DNA of 14,207 nucleotides from Gemmatimonadota bacterium (GTDB taxonomy: Bacteria > Gemmatimonadota > Gemmatimonadetes > Gemmatimonadales > Gemmatimonadaceae): positions 24,587 to 38,793 of the forward strand of contig PKVB01000036.1 of assembly GCA_003131365.1 (NCBI GenBank), read 5' to 3'. Positions 1 to 8,937 of this stretch are shown here, in pieces. The notes under the pieces were generated by a model, which was given only the letters and a program-made list of their open reading frames with translations, was not told where the DNA came from and did no database searches. Position 1 is the stretch's first letter, and each line of letters begins with the position of its first letter. Both the position numbers and the translations under genes were made by a program.

Positions 1-3000
1 GGGCCGCGAGATCGACCGACTCGAAATGGCCCATGCCGTTTCCTCGAAGCAAGAGCCCGTAACTCGCATCATAGCGGCCCAGCACCGGCGTGACACCATA
101 GGAGTTTCCTCCAACCAGGAGGTCGGTGAGTCCATCCCCATCGAAATCATCGGCGATCACAGCGTAAATCGGAGCGAATTGCGCCTCGACCGGCAGGGGC
201 GTCAGGTTGAATGTCCCGTTTCCGTTGTTGATCGCTACGGCGCTGGCGAAGTCCTTTGCCTCCAGGACCTTTGCAGACCTGATCTCCGACGCGGGGAAGA
301 TGTCTTCGATGCGACTTGCTCCGAAATCCGCGTATGACGTGTACTTGCTCCTAAGCTGTGGGAATAATTGCACGAATTCGTCGCGCCCAGCCAGCGGATA
401 GCCCACTCCATTCTTGTAGAAAGTGAGAACCTGCGCGAGCGTTCCGTTGTGGAAGAAATCGTTGACGTATAGTCGCGCCGGCTCCTTCGGGGTGGCCTTG
501 ATGTACGAGTTCAACCCGAGATTGCCGAGTACGAGATCCTTCCGGCCGTCGCCGTTGAGATCGACCGCGGTAACTGTGTTCCACCAGCCATTCGTCTCCG
601 ACAATCCCGCGGCGGCGGTTCGATCCACGAAGTGGCCGTTCTCCTGGTGAAAGACCTTAACGGGCATCCATTCTCCGACCACTACCAGATCGAGTTTCCC
701 GTCGTTGTCGTAGTCGATCCACGCCGCCGATGACACCATGCCCACCTCGGACAGGCCAGGGGCCTTTTCGAGAGTGACGTCGGTGAAGTGCCCCGTCCCA
801 TCGTTTTGCAGCAGGTGACTGTGTGGCGCGACACCGTACTTTCGACCCTCCACTCTGCTCCCCAGGAACAGATCCGGATAGCCGTCACCATTGAAGTCAC
901 CGACGACGACGCACGAGCCGTTCTCGAAGATTGGCGGCAGTGCCGTCGTATCGCGGTGGAAGTTGCCCTTGCCGTCGTTGATGTAGAGGCGGGGCCTTAG
1001 CGGCTCGTCATTCCCCGAGAACTCGTTGCCGCCGCTCACGACGAGGAGATCCTGAGAGCCGTCGCCATTCGAATCGAAAAACACGGCGTCGACGTCTTCA
1101 GCGAGACTGTCCGCGCGCAACGCGGGCTGGTCGCTGGGGCGGAAGGTCCCATTGCGCTGTTGGATGAACAGCTGCCCGGGCTGCCACTTGGCTCCGCCGA
1201 TGTAAATGTCGTCGAGGCCGTCGCCGTTCACGTCGCCAACGGCCAGCGCCGGACCCTCGGTGGAGAGGAGGTGCGGCATCAACGGCTCGCGGTTCCAGTC
1301 AAAGAAGGTGTTCTCTTCGTGCTTGAAGTCGATCCCGGTTCGCGCCGTCACATCTGCAAACAACGGATGGGACGGAGGTCCGGTGTGGTAATCGTATTTT
1401 CCCGCGGCGTCGTGCTGGTTCAGCGTCAGGATGCGGTCCGCCGCCACGTCCGTCAGTACCTGAAAGCGACGGTCAGGCCAGACGACGATCAGAGAATCGG
1501 CGCGCAGCGAATTCCCGAGCCCGAAGTGGAGACGAGGATCGACGGACGATTCGAACCCCCGGGTGGGCATCTCCTCCAGCAATTGCGTCGTGCCGTGATT
1601 CTTGAGCGCCACCTTGGCGCCGATTCCACCGCTGTTTTTTCCGCTGCCCCGCAGCACGACTTCGAGATACTGGTTCTTGTTGATCTCGCGCGCGTGATTT
1701 CTGTAAATGCTCGCCGGCGCGTTGATGTTGTTCACGACCAGGTCGAGCGCGCCCGAGTTGTTCAGGTCGACGTACGCCGCGCCATTGGAGAAGCCAGGCT
1801 GCCCCAGCCCCCACGCGTCCGCCATGTTAGTGAACGTCAGATTGCCGTTGTTGTGAAACGCATAGTTGGAGATGGGAATCTGCGGCATCATCTTGAGGAG
1901 AGAGAGGTTCTCCCGCGTGATTCCCCGCGCCAGTGACGCCTGCACCGCCTCGTTGCCGACGTAGTTGAGGTAATCCATGTCGTTCGGCCGCCGATAAATG
2001 CCGTTCGTGATGAATAGATCCTTGAACCCATCGTTGTCGAGATCGGCGAACAGAGGCGCCCAGCTCCAGTCGGTCGCATATACGCCGGCGAGATAGCCGA
2101 TCTCGCTGAAGCGCCCGTCACCGCGATTGAGCTGGAGCGTGTTGCGCGCGTACTGCGGATAGTAGCCGGCCTTCACCCTCATGTTGAAGAGGTTGAAGCC
2201 CTCGGCGCCGGCCGAGGTATTCAAGATCTTCTGCTGCTCGGGAAGCATGTCGACGACCATGAGGTCGGGCCGCCCGTCATTATTGAAGTCGGCCGCATCG
2301 GCGCCCATCGAGAAACGGCTGGTGTGCCCGAGCATCTTCGCGATCGACTCCGTAAACGTTCCGTTGCAGTTGTTGATGTAGACGTAATCGTTTTCCTGAA
2401 AATCGTTGCCGACGAAGATGTCCGGGCACCCATCGAGATTGAGATCACTGACTGCTACGCCGAGACCATAGGCCTCGAGCCCGCCGTAGATCCCGGCCTG
2501 CTCACTCACATCAGTGAAGTGGCCGCCGTCGTTCCGATACAGACGGTCGCCTGTGCTCGGGATTCGCACGTTCCGCTGCGGCCTCTGGCTAATGCCGCGC
2601 TGGGTGTCAGTCGCATGATTGAGCAGGAACATGTCCAGATCCCCGTCGCCGTCGTAGTCGAAAAAGACCGCTTGCGTCGAATAGCCCGAGAACGAGAGCC
2701 CGTACTCCGCCGTTCTGTCGGTGAATGTGCCGTCACCGTTGTTGATGTAGAGCACGTTGTGTCCGTGCTGGCCCAGATAGTTTACCGCGGACACGTAGAT
2801 GTCGAGCAACCCGTCCCCATTTACGTCAGCCATCGTAACCCCTGATTTCCAACCGGGCGGTCCAGCTACACCCGCTTTATCGGTGACGTCCTCGAACTTG
2901 TAGTTGCCCTTGTTGATGTAGAGCCGGTTGGGGCCGAGGTTTGACGAGAAGTAGAGGTCAGGCAGGCCATCGCCATTGACGTCACCGACGGCGACGCCGC

Positions 3001-3232
3001 CACCGTTGTAGTAGTAGAGGAAGTTCAGGATGTTGAAGTCAGGTTTCTCCGGCAGGTTGTTGGCGAATGTGACGCCAGTAGTGCTCGGCGACAACAGCTC
3101 GAAAAGCGGCTCGGGAGTCTTCGTCCGGCTGCAGGCAGAGAGCGCAGCGACGCTCGCGCCCAGAAACAGCGCAGCCGCCCGCCCGATGATGCTATCCGCC
3201 GTAGATGAGTGCAGAATGCCGAATCGCGTCAA
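1..3232 (-). CDS. FG-GAP/VCBS repeat, ASPIC/UnbV-domain lipoprotein (paralogue 1; C-terminus beyond the window)
   Basis: I followed the reading frame from 3232 to the left edge and found no stop, giving 1077 visible codons. By alignment with its neighbour paralogue only a few tens of C-terminal residues are missing. The only ATG, GTG or TTG between the upstream in-frame stop (TAA at 3298-3296) and the lipobox is TTG at 3232. No Shine-Dalgarno sequence is visible before it. A hydrophobic signal ends in L-S-A-Cys34, so this is a predicted lipoprotein. Thirteen FG-GAP-type calcium loops are visible (for example DVNGDGLPD, DYDGDGDLD, DLNLDGCPD, DFDGDGLTD). Seven lie before and six after a central ASPIC/UnbV module (MPTRGFESSVD, FGLG, VVWPD). 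Such repeats form seven-bladed beta-propellers, and this protein could hold two. Proteins of this class often sit beside SusC/SusD pairs, but the ligand is unknown. It is a clear paralogue of the gene at 3768-7163. Confidence 0.9.
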   Translation of the reverse strand, partial: MTRFGILHSSTADSIIGRAAALFLGASVAALSACSRTKTPEPLFELLSPSTTGVTFANNLPEKPDFNILNFLYYYNGGGVAVGDVNGDGLPDLYFSSNLGPNRLYINKGNYKFEDVTDKAGVAGPPGWKSGVTMADVNGDGLLDIYVSAVNYLGQHGHNVLYINNGDGTFTDRTAEYGLSFSGYSTQAVFFDYDGDGDLDMFLLNHATDTQRGISQRPQRNVRIPSTGDRLYRNDGGHFTDVSEQAGIYGGLEAYGLGVAVSDLNLDGCPDIFVGNDFQENDYVYINNCNGTFTESIAKMLGHTSRFSMGADAADFNNDGRPDLMVVDMLPEQQKILNTSAGAEGFNLFNMRVKAGYYPQYARNTLQLNRGDGRFSEIGYLAGVYATDWSWAPLFADLDNDGFKDLFITNGIYRRPNDMDYLNYVGNEAVQASLARGITRENLSLLKMMPQIPISNYAFHNNGNLTFTNMADAWGLGQPGFSNGAAYVDLNNSGALDLVVNNINAPASIYRNHAREINKNQYLEVVLRGSGKNSGGIGAKVALKNHGTTQLLEEMPTRGFESSVDPRLHFGLGNSLRADSLIVVWPDRRFQVLTDVAADRILTLNQHDAAGKYDYHTGPPSHPLFADVTARTGIDFKHEENTFFDWNREPLMPHLLSTEGPALAVGDVNGDGLDDIYIGGAKWQPGQLFIQQRNGTFRPSDQPALRADSLAEDVDAVFFDSNGDGSQDLLVVSGGNEFSGNDEPLRPRLYINDGKGNFHRDTTALPPIFENGSCVVVGDFNGDGYPDLFLGSRVEGRKYGVAPHSHLLQNDGTGHFTDVTLEKAPGLSEVGMVSSAAWIDYDNDGKLDLVVVGEWMPVKVFHQENGHFVDRTAAAGLSETNGWWNTVTAVDLNGDGRKDLVLGNLGLNSYIKATPKEPARLYVNDFFHNGTLAQVLTFYKNGVGYPLAGRDEFVQLFPQLRSKYTSYADFGASRIEDIFPASEIRSAKVLEAKDFASAVAINNGNGTFNLTPLPVEAQFAPIYAVIADDFDGDGLTDLLVGGNSYGVTPVLGRYDASYGLLLRGNGMGHFESVDLAA

Positions 3233-3287
3233 AAAAGGGGCACGGCTAATGCAGCCTCGTCGTACTACTTCTTCTGGCCTCGTTCCC

Positions 3288-3292
3288 AGGAG
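3288..3292 (+). promoter_or_regulatory. Ribosome binding site of the plug lipoprotein
   Basis: AGGAG lies 5 nt before the ATG at 3298. It supports a real plus-strand gene here, even though the large genes on either side run on the minus strand. Confidence 0.7.
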
Positions 3293-3297
3293 TCTTT

Positions 3298-3774
3298 ATG
3301 CCGTTTTCCTCGCCACGTCCGTTGCTCTCTTGCGGTCTCCTCGTTGCGCTCATGTCCGCATGCGCTTCCGCCAATTCAGCGGATACCGGGAGAGCTCCGC
3401 CTGACCGGCCCCTGCCGCCACCGAACCAGGGAACAATGGTAACGGCGGACGACATCGACCACAGCACCACTGTCGACCCGATCGAGCGGGCTCTGGCCGC
3501 GCGCGTGCCGGGTGTAATCATCACGCACGCGGCGGACGGCGGACTCGCCATCCGCATACGTGGGCAGACCACGTTTAACGGAGAAACCGAACCGTTGTAC
3601 GTGATCGACGGCCTGCCGGTCCAGTCCGGTCCGGGGGGAAGTCTGACAGGAATCAATCCCAAGGACATCGCTTCGATCGAAGTGCTCAAGGATGCATCAG
3701 CCACGGCGTTCTACGGAGTGCGGGGATCGAACGGCGTAATCGTGATAAAAACCAAGCACGCGCCGGATCAGTGA
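3298..3774 (+). CDS. Standalone TonB-receptor plug-domain lipoprotein
   Basis: The protein has 158 residues. A short hydrophobic signal ends in M-S-A-Cys22, a plausible though not ideal lipobox. A Pro-rich linker follows to about residue 45. The rest is a SusC-type plug: LYVIDGLPV from residue 100 and LKDASATAFYGVRGSNG at 130-146, close to LYVIDGIPI and LKDAAATAIYGSRAANG of the SusC at 8938-12027. The loop between these motifs is about 15 residues shorter than in that SusC. There is no carboxypeptidase-regulatory domain, no STN domain and no beta-barrel, so it cannot be a transporter by itself. It runs opposite to the rest of the locus. It starts 65 bp from the divergent FG-GAP gene, and its stop overlaps the convergent FG-GAP gene by 7 bp. 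The role is unknown. It could bind a SusD-like or FG-GAP partner, or be a remnant, but the good RBS and compact intact ORF favour a functional gene. Confidence 0.85.
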   Translation: MPFSSPRPLLSCGLLVALMSACASANSADTGRAPPDRPLPPPNQGTMVTADDIDHSTTVDPIERALAARVPGVIITHAADGGLAIRIRGQTTFNGETEPLYVIDGLPVQSGPGGSLTGINPKDIASIEVLKDASATAFYGVRGSNGVIVIKTKHAPDQ

Positions 3775-6700
3775 CCTGAAAGATTGGCCAGCCGCCCTGT
3801 CGTCCGGAAGATGAGAGGACGATCATTGTTCCGCGTCACCACGTATCTGTCACCGTTCGGCGTGCGTACACGCTCGATGTCGCGCGCCTGTCCGGGAACG
3901 AAGAACCCGCTCTCCAACGCGCGCACCGGGGTGAAATGCCCCTTTCCGTCTCCGCGCAAATAGAGCCCATAACTGGCCTCCATCTTTCCGATCTCGGGCT
4001 TGACGCCGTCGAAATTTCCGGCGAGCAGCAAATCGACCTTTCCATCTCCGTCAAAATCCTTGGCCAGGATGCCGTAGACGGGCGCGACCTGAGCCTCGAG
4101 CGGCAGCGGGATCATCGTGAAGCTGCCGTCGCCGTTATTCCTGACCAGGGTCGTTGCAAACGTGTACGCTTTTTTTACGACGGCGTCTTCGAGATCCTTT
4201 TTGGGGATCACATCCGTTACGGCCTGCTTCGCGTAGTCCTTGTAAGTGAGGTAGCGATCCTTGAGGTATGTCAGCGACCGTATCAGGTCGTCGCGCAACT
4301 CCAGCGGGTACTCAACGCCACTGTGATAGTACGAGACGATCTGCTGTGCGAATCCTGTGTGCGCGAAATCCTTGACGTACATGGACACCGGCTCTTTCGG
4401 TGTCGCCTTCAGGCGTGTGTTGAGGCCCAGGTTTCCCACTATGAAATCCACGCGGCCGTTACCCGTGAAATCTCCCGCGATGATGCGGTTCCACCAGCCG
4501 TTGCTGTTCTCGAGACCGGGGATCTTCATCTTTTCGAGACGTCCGTTGCCCATGTTCTTGAAGATGGTGATCGGCATCCACTCGCCGACGATGACCAGGT
4601 CCAGCTTCCCATCCCCGTCGACATCTTTCCACATCGCGTCGGTAACCATGCCGACGTGCGAGAGTCCCGGTGCCAGTTTGTCGGTGACTTCGGCGAAGTG
4701 GCCCTTGCCATCGTTCTTGAGCAGAACGCTCTGCGGATCGATGCCGTAGCGTCCGGGAACCGAGCGGCCGCCGACGAAGAGGTCGATGGTGCCGTTGCCG
4801 TCGTAATCGGCTGCTGCCGCGCGCGATCCGCTCAGGTACAACGGCGGCAGAGCGCCCACCGCTTTCCTGAAGTTGCCCTTGCCGTCGTTCAGATAGAGCC
4901 GGTCTTCTAGCGCCGGCGCCATATCCGAGAACTCCGTCCCGCCCGTGACTACGTAGAGATCAGGAAAACCGTCGCCATTCGCGTCGAAGAACACGCCGCT
5001 GATGTCCTCCGAGATCTTGTCCTGCTCGAGAAGCTTCTCGTTCGTGCTGACGAACGACCCGTCTTTCTGTTGAATGAGGATCTTGCTAGGCTGATCCTTC
5101 GCGCCGCCGATGAAGATGTCGGCCAGTCCGTCGCCGTTGACATCGGCAACGGCTATGTCGGGACCTTCGGTCGAGAGCATCTTGGGCATCAGTCGCTCAC
5201 GGTCGAAATCGACGAAATCGTTCTCGTGGTGCACGAAGTCGAGTGCGGTCTGCCGCGTGACGTCGTTGAAGAGCGGTGTGACCGGCCTGGGTAACTCCGG
5301 CTTCGCGACGGTTGATCCTGATTGCTTGATCGTGAGACGCTGATTCGCCGCGACATTTTTCAGCAAGCTCTGCCGCCCGTCGGGCCAGGCGACCGTCACC
5401 GTGTTGACAGTATCGCTGTGGCCGAGTCCAAACGTCAGCACGTAATCCACGCTCGACTGAAAGCCGCGCGTCGGACTGACCTCCTGATACTGCGTCTGCT
5501 TCCCGACCTTGAGCGTGACATTCGCACCTACGGCGAGCCGGTTGTGGCCTTCTCCATCGAGCTTCACCTGTAAGTAGTTATTCTTGGTGAGCGTGCGCGC
5601 GTTGTTGCGGTAGACGAACGCGGTGTCGTTCTCGTTATTCACGATCAGATCGAGCGCACCGTCTCCGTCCAGGTCCGCGTAGGCCGTGCCATTCGCGAAG
5701 CTCGGAGTATCGAGGCCCCAGCTTGCGCTCTCATTGGTGAATGTCAGATCGCCATTGTTCCGGAATGCGTAGTGCGAGAGCTTCGTAGAGCCCATGGCGT
5801 CGGTGAGCTTCTTGTAGTCGACGCGGCCGCCCTTGGTCATCGACGTCATGGTCTGATCATTTGCGAGGAAAGCGACGTAGTCCTGCGACGTCACGTCCTT
5901 GGCGATGCCGTTTGTGACGTAAATGTCCTTGTTGCCATCGAGATCCAAGTCGGCGATGAGCGCGCTCCAGCTCCAATCGGTGCGCGCCACGCCGGCTATC
6001 TGGCCGATGTCGCTGAACGTAGCGTTGCCGTTATTGAGCTGGAGCATGTTGCGCATGAACTGGTAGTGAAAGCCGTTCTTCACCTTCGCCTGGTAGACAT
6101 CCCAGCCCTCGAACGCTGACGTCGTTCGGAGCCTGTACTCGTCATCCGGAAGCATGTCGGTGGTATAGATGTCCGGCCAGCCGTCGTTGTTGATGTCCGC
6201 GATGTCGAGACCCATCGAGAAGTAGCTGCTGTATGGCATCTCCTTGGGCAGCTCCTCGGTAAACGTCCCATCGTGGTTGTTGATATAGAGGTAGTCGCGC
6301 TCGAAGAAATCGTTCGATACGTAGATGTCGGGCCAGCCGTCGCGATTCAAGTCACTCACGACCACACCCAGTCCAAACGCGATCTCGCTCCCGTAGATGC
6401 CGGCCTTCTCACTCACATCGGTGAAGTGGCCATTCCCGTCGTTGTGATAGAGCTTGTGTCCGCCGAGCTTGTCGCGGACGTTCCGGATGTTGCGCAGGCC
6501 GAAGCTGGCAACTGAGCGGAACGAATTGTTGACGAGATACATGTCCAGCCATCCGTCGTGGTCGTAATCGAGGAACGCGGCCTGGGTCGAGTAGCCTTCG
6601 TCGGCAAGCCCGTACTCCTTGGCCATCTCCTTGAACGTTGGAACGCCGTTCTTGTCGAGACCCTGATTTATGTAAAGCTCGTTCGCTCTCTTCTCACCGG

Positions 6701-7163
6701 CGATGTTTCCGGCGTAGCAGATATAGATGTCGAGCAGACCGTCGCCGTTCACGTCGGCGAAGGTGACGCCCGTCGCCCAATCGCCCTTGCCTCCTACGCC
6801 GGCCTCTTCGGTTATGTCCCGAAAGCGGAAGTGACCCTCATTCAAGTAGAGGTGGTTGCCATGGAGGTTCGAGGTGAGCATGACCTCGGGCAGACCATCT
6901 CCAGTGAGGTCGCCCGTCGCCACACCGCCGCCGTTATAGAAGTTGCGGTAGGTGAAGACGTTCAGCTCGCGTGTGTCCTCGACGCGATTCTCAAACCTGA
7001 TTCCGGTGTAGCTGGGAGGCAGCAGCGTGAAGAGATGACCGTCGACGGGCGGGGCCTTGGCCGTAGAAGCCGTTTCCCTCGAATCGTGCGATGGTGAGCA
7101 GCCGGCGATGAGGCACAGCGCGGAAAGCAGATAGCGAAGCCTTGGCCTCAACGCCTTGTTCAT
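3768..7163 (-). CDS. FG-GAP/VCBS repeat, ASPIC/UnbV-domain lipoprotein (paralogue 2)
   Basis: The protein has 1131 residues from ATG 7163. An in-frame GTG at 7181 would add six residues, and neither start has a clear Shine-Dalgarno sequence. I chose the ATG because it gives a compact lipoprotein signal: Lys/Arg n-region, hydrophobic stretch, then L-I-A-G-Cys22. Thirteen FG-GAP calcium loops are visible (for example DVNGDGLLD, DYDHDGWLD, DINNDGWPD, DVDGDGKLD, DFDGDGKVD). Seven precede and six follow an ASPIC/UnbV module at about residues 528-612 (SPTRGFQSSVDY, FGLG, VAWPDGR). The layout matches paralogue 1 position for position, which suggests tandem duplication. It lies 147 bp downstream of susD on the same strand, with a strong hairpin between, so it may be the distal gene of the susCD transcript. 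Such proteins are probably displayed on the outer membrane; ligand and activity are unknown. Confidence 0.92.
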   Translation of the reverse strand: MNKALRPRLRYLLSALCLIAGCSPSHDSRETASTAKAPPVDGHLFTLLPPSYTGIRFENRVEDTRELNVFTYRNFYNGGGVATGDLTGDGLPEVMLTSNLHGNHLYLNEGHFRFRDITEEAGVGGKGDWATGVTFADVNGDGLLDIYICYAGNIAGEKRANELYINQGLDKNGVPTFKEMAKEYGLADEGYSTQAAFLDYDHDGWLDMYLVNNSFRSVASFGLRNIRNVRDKLGGHKLYHNDGNGHFTDVSEKAGIYGSEIAFGLGVVVSDLNRDGWPDIYVSNDFFERDYLYINNHDGTFTEELPKEMPYSSYFSMGLDIADINNDGWPDIYTTDMLPDDEYRLRTTSAFEGWDVYQAKVKNGFHYQFMRNMLQLNNGNATFSDIGQIAGVARTDWSWSALIADLDLDGNKDIYVTNGIAKDVTSQDYVAFLANDQTMTSMTKGGRVDYKKLTDAMGSTKLSHYAFRNNGDLTFTNESASWGLDTPSFANGTAYADLDGDGALDLIVNNENDTAFVYRNNARTLTKNNYLQVKLDGEGHNRLAVGANVTLKVGKQTQYQEVSPTRGFQSSVDYVLTFGLGHSDTVNTVTVAWPDGRQSLLKNVAANQRLTIKQSGSTVAKPELPRPVTPLFNDVTRQTALDFVHHENDFVDFDRERLMPKMLSTEGPDIAVADVNGDGLADIFIGGAKDQPSKILIQQKDGSFVSTNEKLLEQDKISEDISGVFFDANGDGFPDLYVVTGGTEFSDMAPALEDRLYLNDGKGNFRKAVGALPPLYLSGSRAAAADYDGNGTIDLFVGGRSVPGRYGIDPQSVLLKNDGKGHFAEVTDKLAPGLSHVGMVTDAMWKDVDGDGKLDLVIVGEWMPITIFKNMGNGRLEKMKIPGLENSNGWWNRIIAGDFTGNGRVDFIVGNLGLNTRLKATPKEPVSMYVKDFAHTGFAQQIVSYYHSGVEYPLELRDDLIRSLTYLKDRYLTYKDYAKQAVTDVIPKKDLEDAVVKKAYTFATTLVRNNGDGSFTMIPLPLEAQVAPVYGILAKDFDGDGKVDLLLAGNFDGVKPEIGKMEASYGLYLRGDGKGHFTPVRALESGFFVPGQARDIERVRTPNGDRYVVTRNNDRPLIFRTTGRLANLSGH

Positions 7164-7251
7164 GACATTGACCACAATCACCGCTAGGGTTATCTAACGA
7201 CGCGTACTCGGCGCTGGGGCCGCGGGACAGAGGAGAGAAAGGGGTTAGTTG

Positions 7252-7290
7252 CACCATGGCCTGCCCCCAACGTGGGAGCAGGCCATGGTG
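7252..7290 (-). terminator. Strong 13-bp inverted repeat after susD (terminator, attenuator or mRNA stabiliser)
   Basis: CACCATGGCCTGC at 7252-7264 is perfectly complementary to GCAGGCCATGGTG at 7278-7290. The 13-nt spacer can add a further CCC/GGG pairing with a bulged A. The hairpin begins 20 nt after the susD stop and ends about 90 nt before the next gene. No clean U-run follows on either strand, so a classical intrinsic terminator is not shown. It could instead attenuate transcription between susCD and the FG-GAP gene, or protect the susCD mRNA 3' end. Confidence 0.55.
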
Positions 7291-7310
7291 AAAATTCAGG
7301 AACTACGGAA

Positions 7311-8930
7311 TCAGTATCCGGGATTCTGCTTGAGCAGCGGGTTGGTCTCGAGCTGCGTCTGCGGGATCGGCATCAGGATCTTATATGCCCCGATCGGACC
7401 CGGTCCGTTAGGAAATTTGTAGCCAAAATCCGGTGCGCAGCAGTACGACTGAGTATATGTCCCCCTGCGAATCAGATCCGTTCTGCGCTTGCCCTCGCCG
7501 ATGAGCTCAAAGAGGCGCTCCTTAAGAATCGTGTCCCGCATGGCCGCCTGCGGAATCGTCGTTGGGATGGGCTTGGCCGCCGTCGGGAATGCCCGCGCGC
7601 GCGTCGTCGTATTGATCAACGTCGCCGCTCCACCAGGATCGCCGAGCTCGTTCATTGCCTCAGCCCTGATCAGAAATATCTCGGCGAGCCGGAAGTACCC
7701 GTAGTCGTTACCGGCGTCTACCCCAACGTGATTGGGATCGTACGGCCATTTCGTCATGCGGATTCCGGCCCCTTCGCCTGTTGACCCGTTCGTTATATTG
7801 GCGCCAATGGTATCACTGAAGACGAGCGGGGTTGTTCCATCAAGTAATTTCACAGGCTGGCCGGTAGCCAGGTTGACCCCCTGTCCGGTCAGGAAGATCT
7901 GCCGGCGAATGTCGGTTGTATCGAACGCATGGTAGGTCTCCGCGAGTGTCGCGAAGCCGTTCCAGGGTGAGGGCGTATACTGGTTATAGCCCAGCAGTGT
8001 CATCAGGTAGTTGTTGCCGAGACCAGCCACAGCCGCGAACTTCAGCGTCATGATGATCTCAGTCGAGCTGTAGTTGTCCGCGGTGAAGTTTTTCCGCCAT
8101 CCACACCCGGGAGTCGGAGTACAACCCGTTGACGCATCCGTTTCAAGGGAGTAATTACCGGAGTTGATGATCTTATCCGCCTCGGTGATTGCGTCCTGCC
8201 AGCGAGCCGCTCCGGGCGCCAATCCAGTAGCGGACACTGTGCCGGTGAATACCTGCGCGTTCAGATACATGCTTGCAAGGATGGCATCGACCGCACCTTG
8301 CGTCATCCGGCCATTCATGGCCGCCGGCCAGGTTGCGGGCAGATCTGGCCGCGCCGCGATCAACTCTGACTCAATGAACCTGAAGACAGAATCGCGAGTG
8401 TCCTGCGGTCGAGCCTTGATCTCGACGTCTGTGACGATTGGCACACCGCCGAACATGTCCATCAGCATGTAGTAGTAGAACGCTCGCAGGGTTCGGAGCT
8501 CCGCGACGACCGTAGCCTTGCTCGCGAACGTCACGTTGCCCATCGCGTTGAGCACGACGTTGGCACGCGCGACACCGGTGAAGAGATCGTTCCACGCTGG
8601 ATTGATGAGGCCACCCGTGCCCGTGGTGGTCGGCGTAAACGTCTGCTGGTGGATGTCCAGCCACTGGCCGTTGTCATACCAGTTCTGGCCGCGAACGGGC
8701 ACGACCATCTCGTCGGTGCTTATCTCGCTGGTCTCGTAGTAGTTGCTGCTGGCGCCCGACGCGCGCAGCTGCGCGTAGACGGAGGCGAGCCCACCGATCG
8801 CCTGGGTCTCGTTCTGGTAGAAATTTTCCGGAGTAATCGAGCTGGACGGAACTTCCGTCAGATCGGTGCAAGCCGGTGCCAGAGCCAGCACCGCGATGAC
8901 AGCTGCAGCTCCGAAGGATTTCGTCATCAT
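7311..8930 (-). CDS. SusD/RagB family nutrient-binding outer-membrane lipoprotein
   Basis: The protein has 539 residues from ATG 8930, 7 nt after the SusC stop, as expected for translational coupling. A GTG at 8951 would extend it into the susC end. The signal ends with A-P-A-Cys21, followed by the usual TDLTEVP stretch. SusD hallmarks appear in order: an N-terminal TPR-like helical part with AFYYYMLMDMFGGVPIV; RLAEIFLIRAEAMNELG; ILKERLFELIGEGKRRTDLI; and the C-terminal LMPIPQTQLETNP followed by QNPGY, the typical family ending. SusD proteins are lids on SusC barrels and capture glycans, peptides or other oligomers at the cell surface. The substrate cannot be read from the sequence. The gene is intact although its susC partner carries a stop codon. 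Confidence 0.95.
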   Translation of the reverse strand: MMTKSFGAAAVIAVLALAPACTDLTEVPSSSITPENFYQNETQAIGGLASVYAQLRASGASSNYYETSEISTDEMVVPVRGQNWYDNGQWLDIHQQTFTPTTTGTGGLINPAWNDLFTGVARANVVLNAMGNVTFASKATVVAELRTLRAFYYYMLMDMFGGVPIVTDVEIKARPQDTRDSVFRFIESELIAARPDLPATWPAAMNGRMTQGAVDAILASMYLNAQVFTGTVSATGLAPGAARWQDAITEADKIINSGNYSLETDASTGCTPTPGCGWRKNFTADNYSSTEIIMTLKFAAVAGLGNNYLMTLLGYNQYTPSPWNGFATLAETYHAFDTTDIRRQIFLTGQGVNLATGQPVKLLDGTTPLVFSDTIGANITNGSTGEGAGIRMTKWPYDPNHVGVDAGNDYGYFRLAEIFLIRAEAMNELGDPGGAATLINTTTRARAFPTAAKPIPTTIPQAAMRDTILKERLFELIGEGKRRTDLIRRGTYTQSYCCAPDFGYKFPNGPGPIGAYKILMPIPQTQLETNPLLKQNPGY

Positions 8931-8937
8931 TGGTTTT

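Noticed and set aside
3246..3704. A 152-codon minus-strand ORF opposite the plug lipoprotein.
   Set aside because: The plus-strand reading has a consensus RBS, a signal peptide and conserved plug motifs.
3936..4910. A 324-codon plus-strand ORF, and similar long plus-strand ORFs at 1160-1936, 6558-7097 and 9316-10272.
   Set aside because: All lie antisense to well-supported FG-GAP or SusC coding sequence and look like mirror translations of repeated Asp-Gly motifs.
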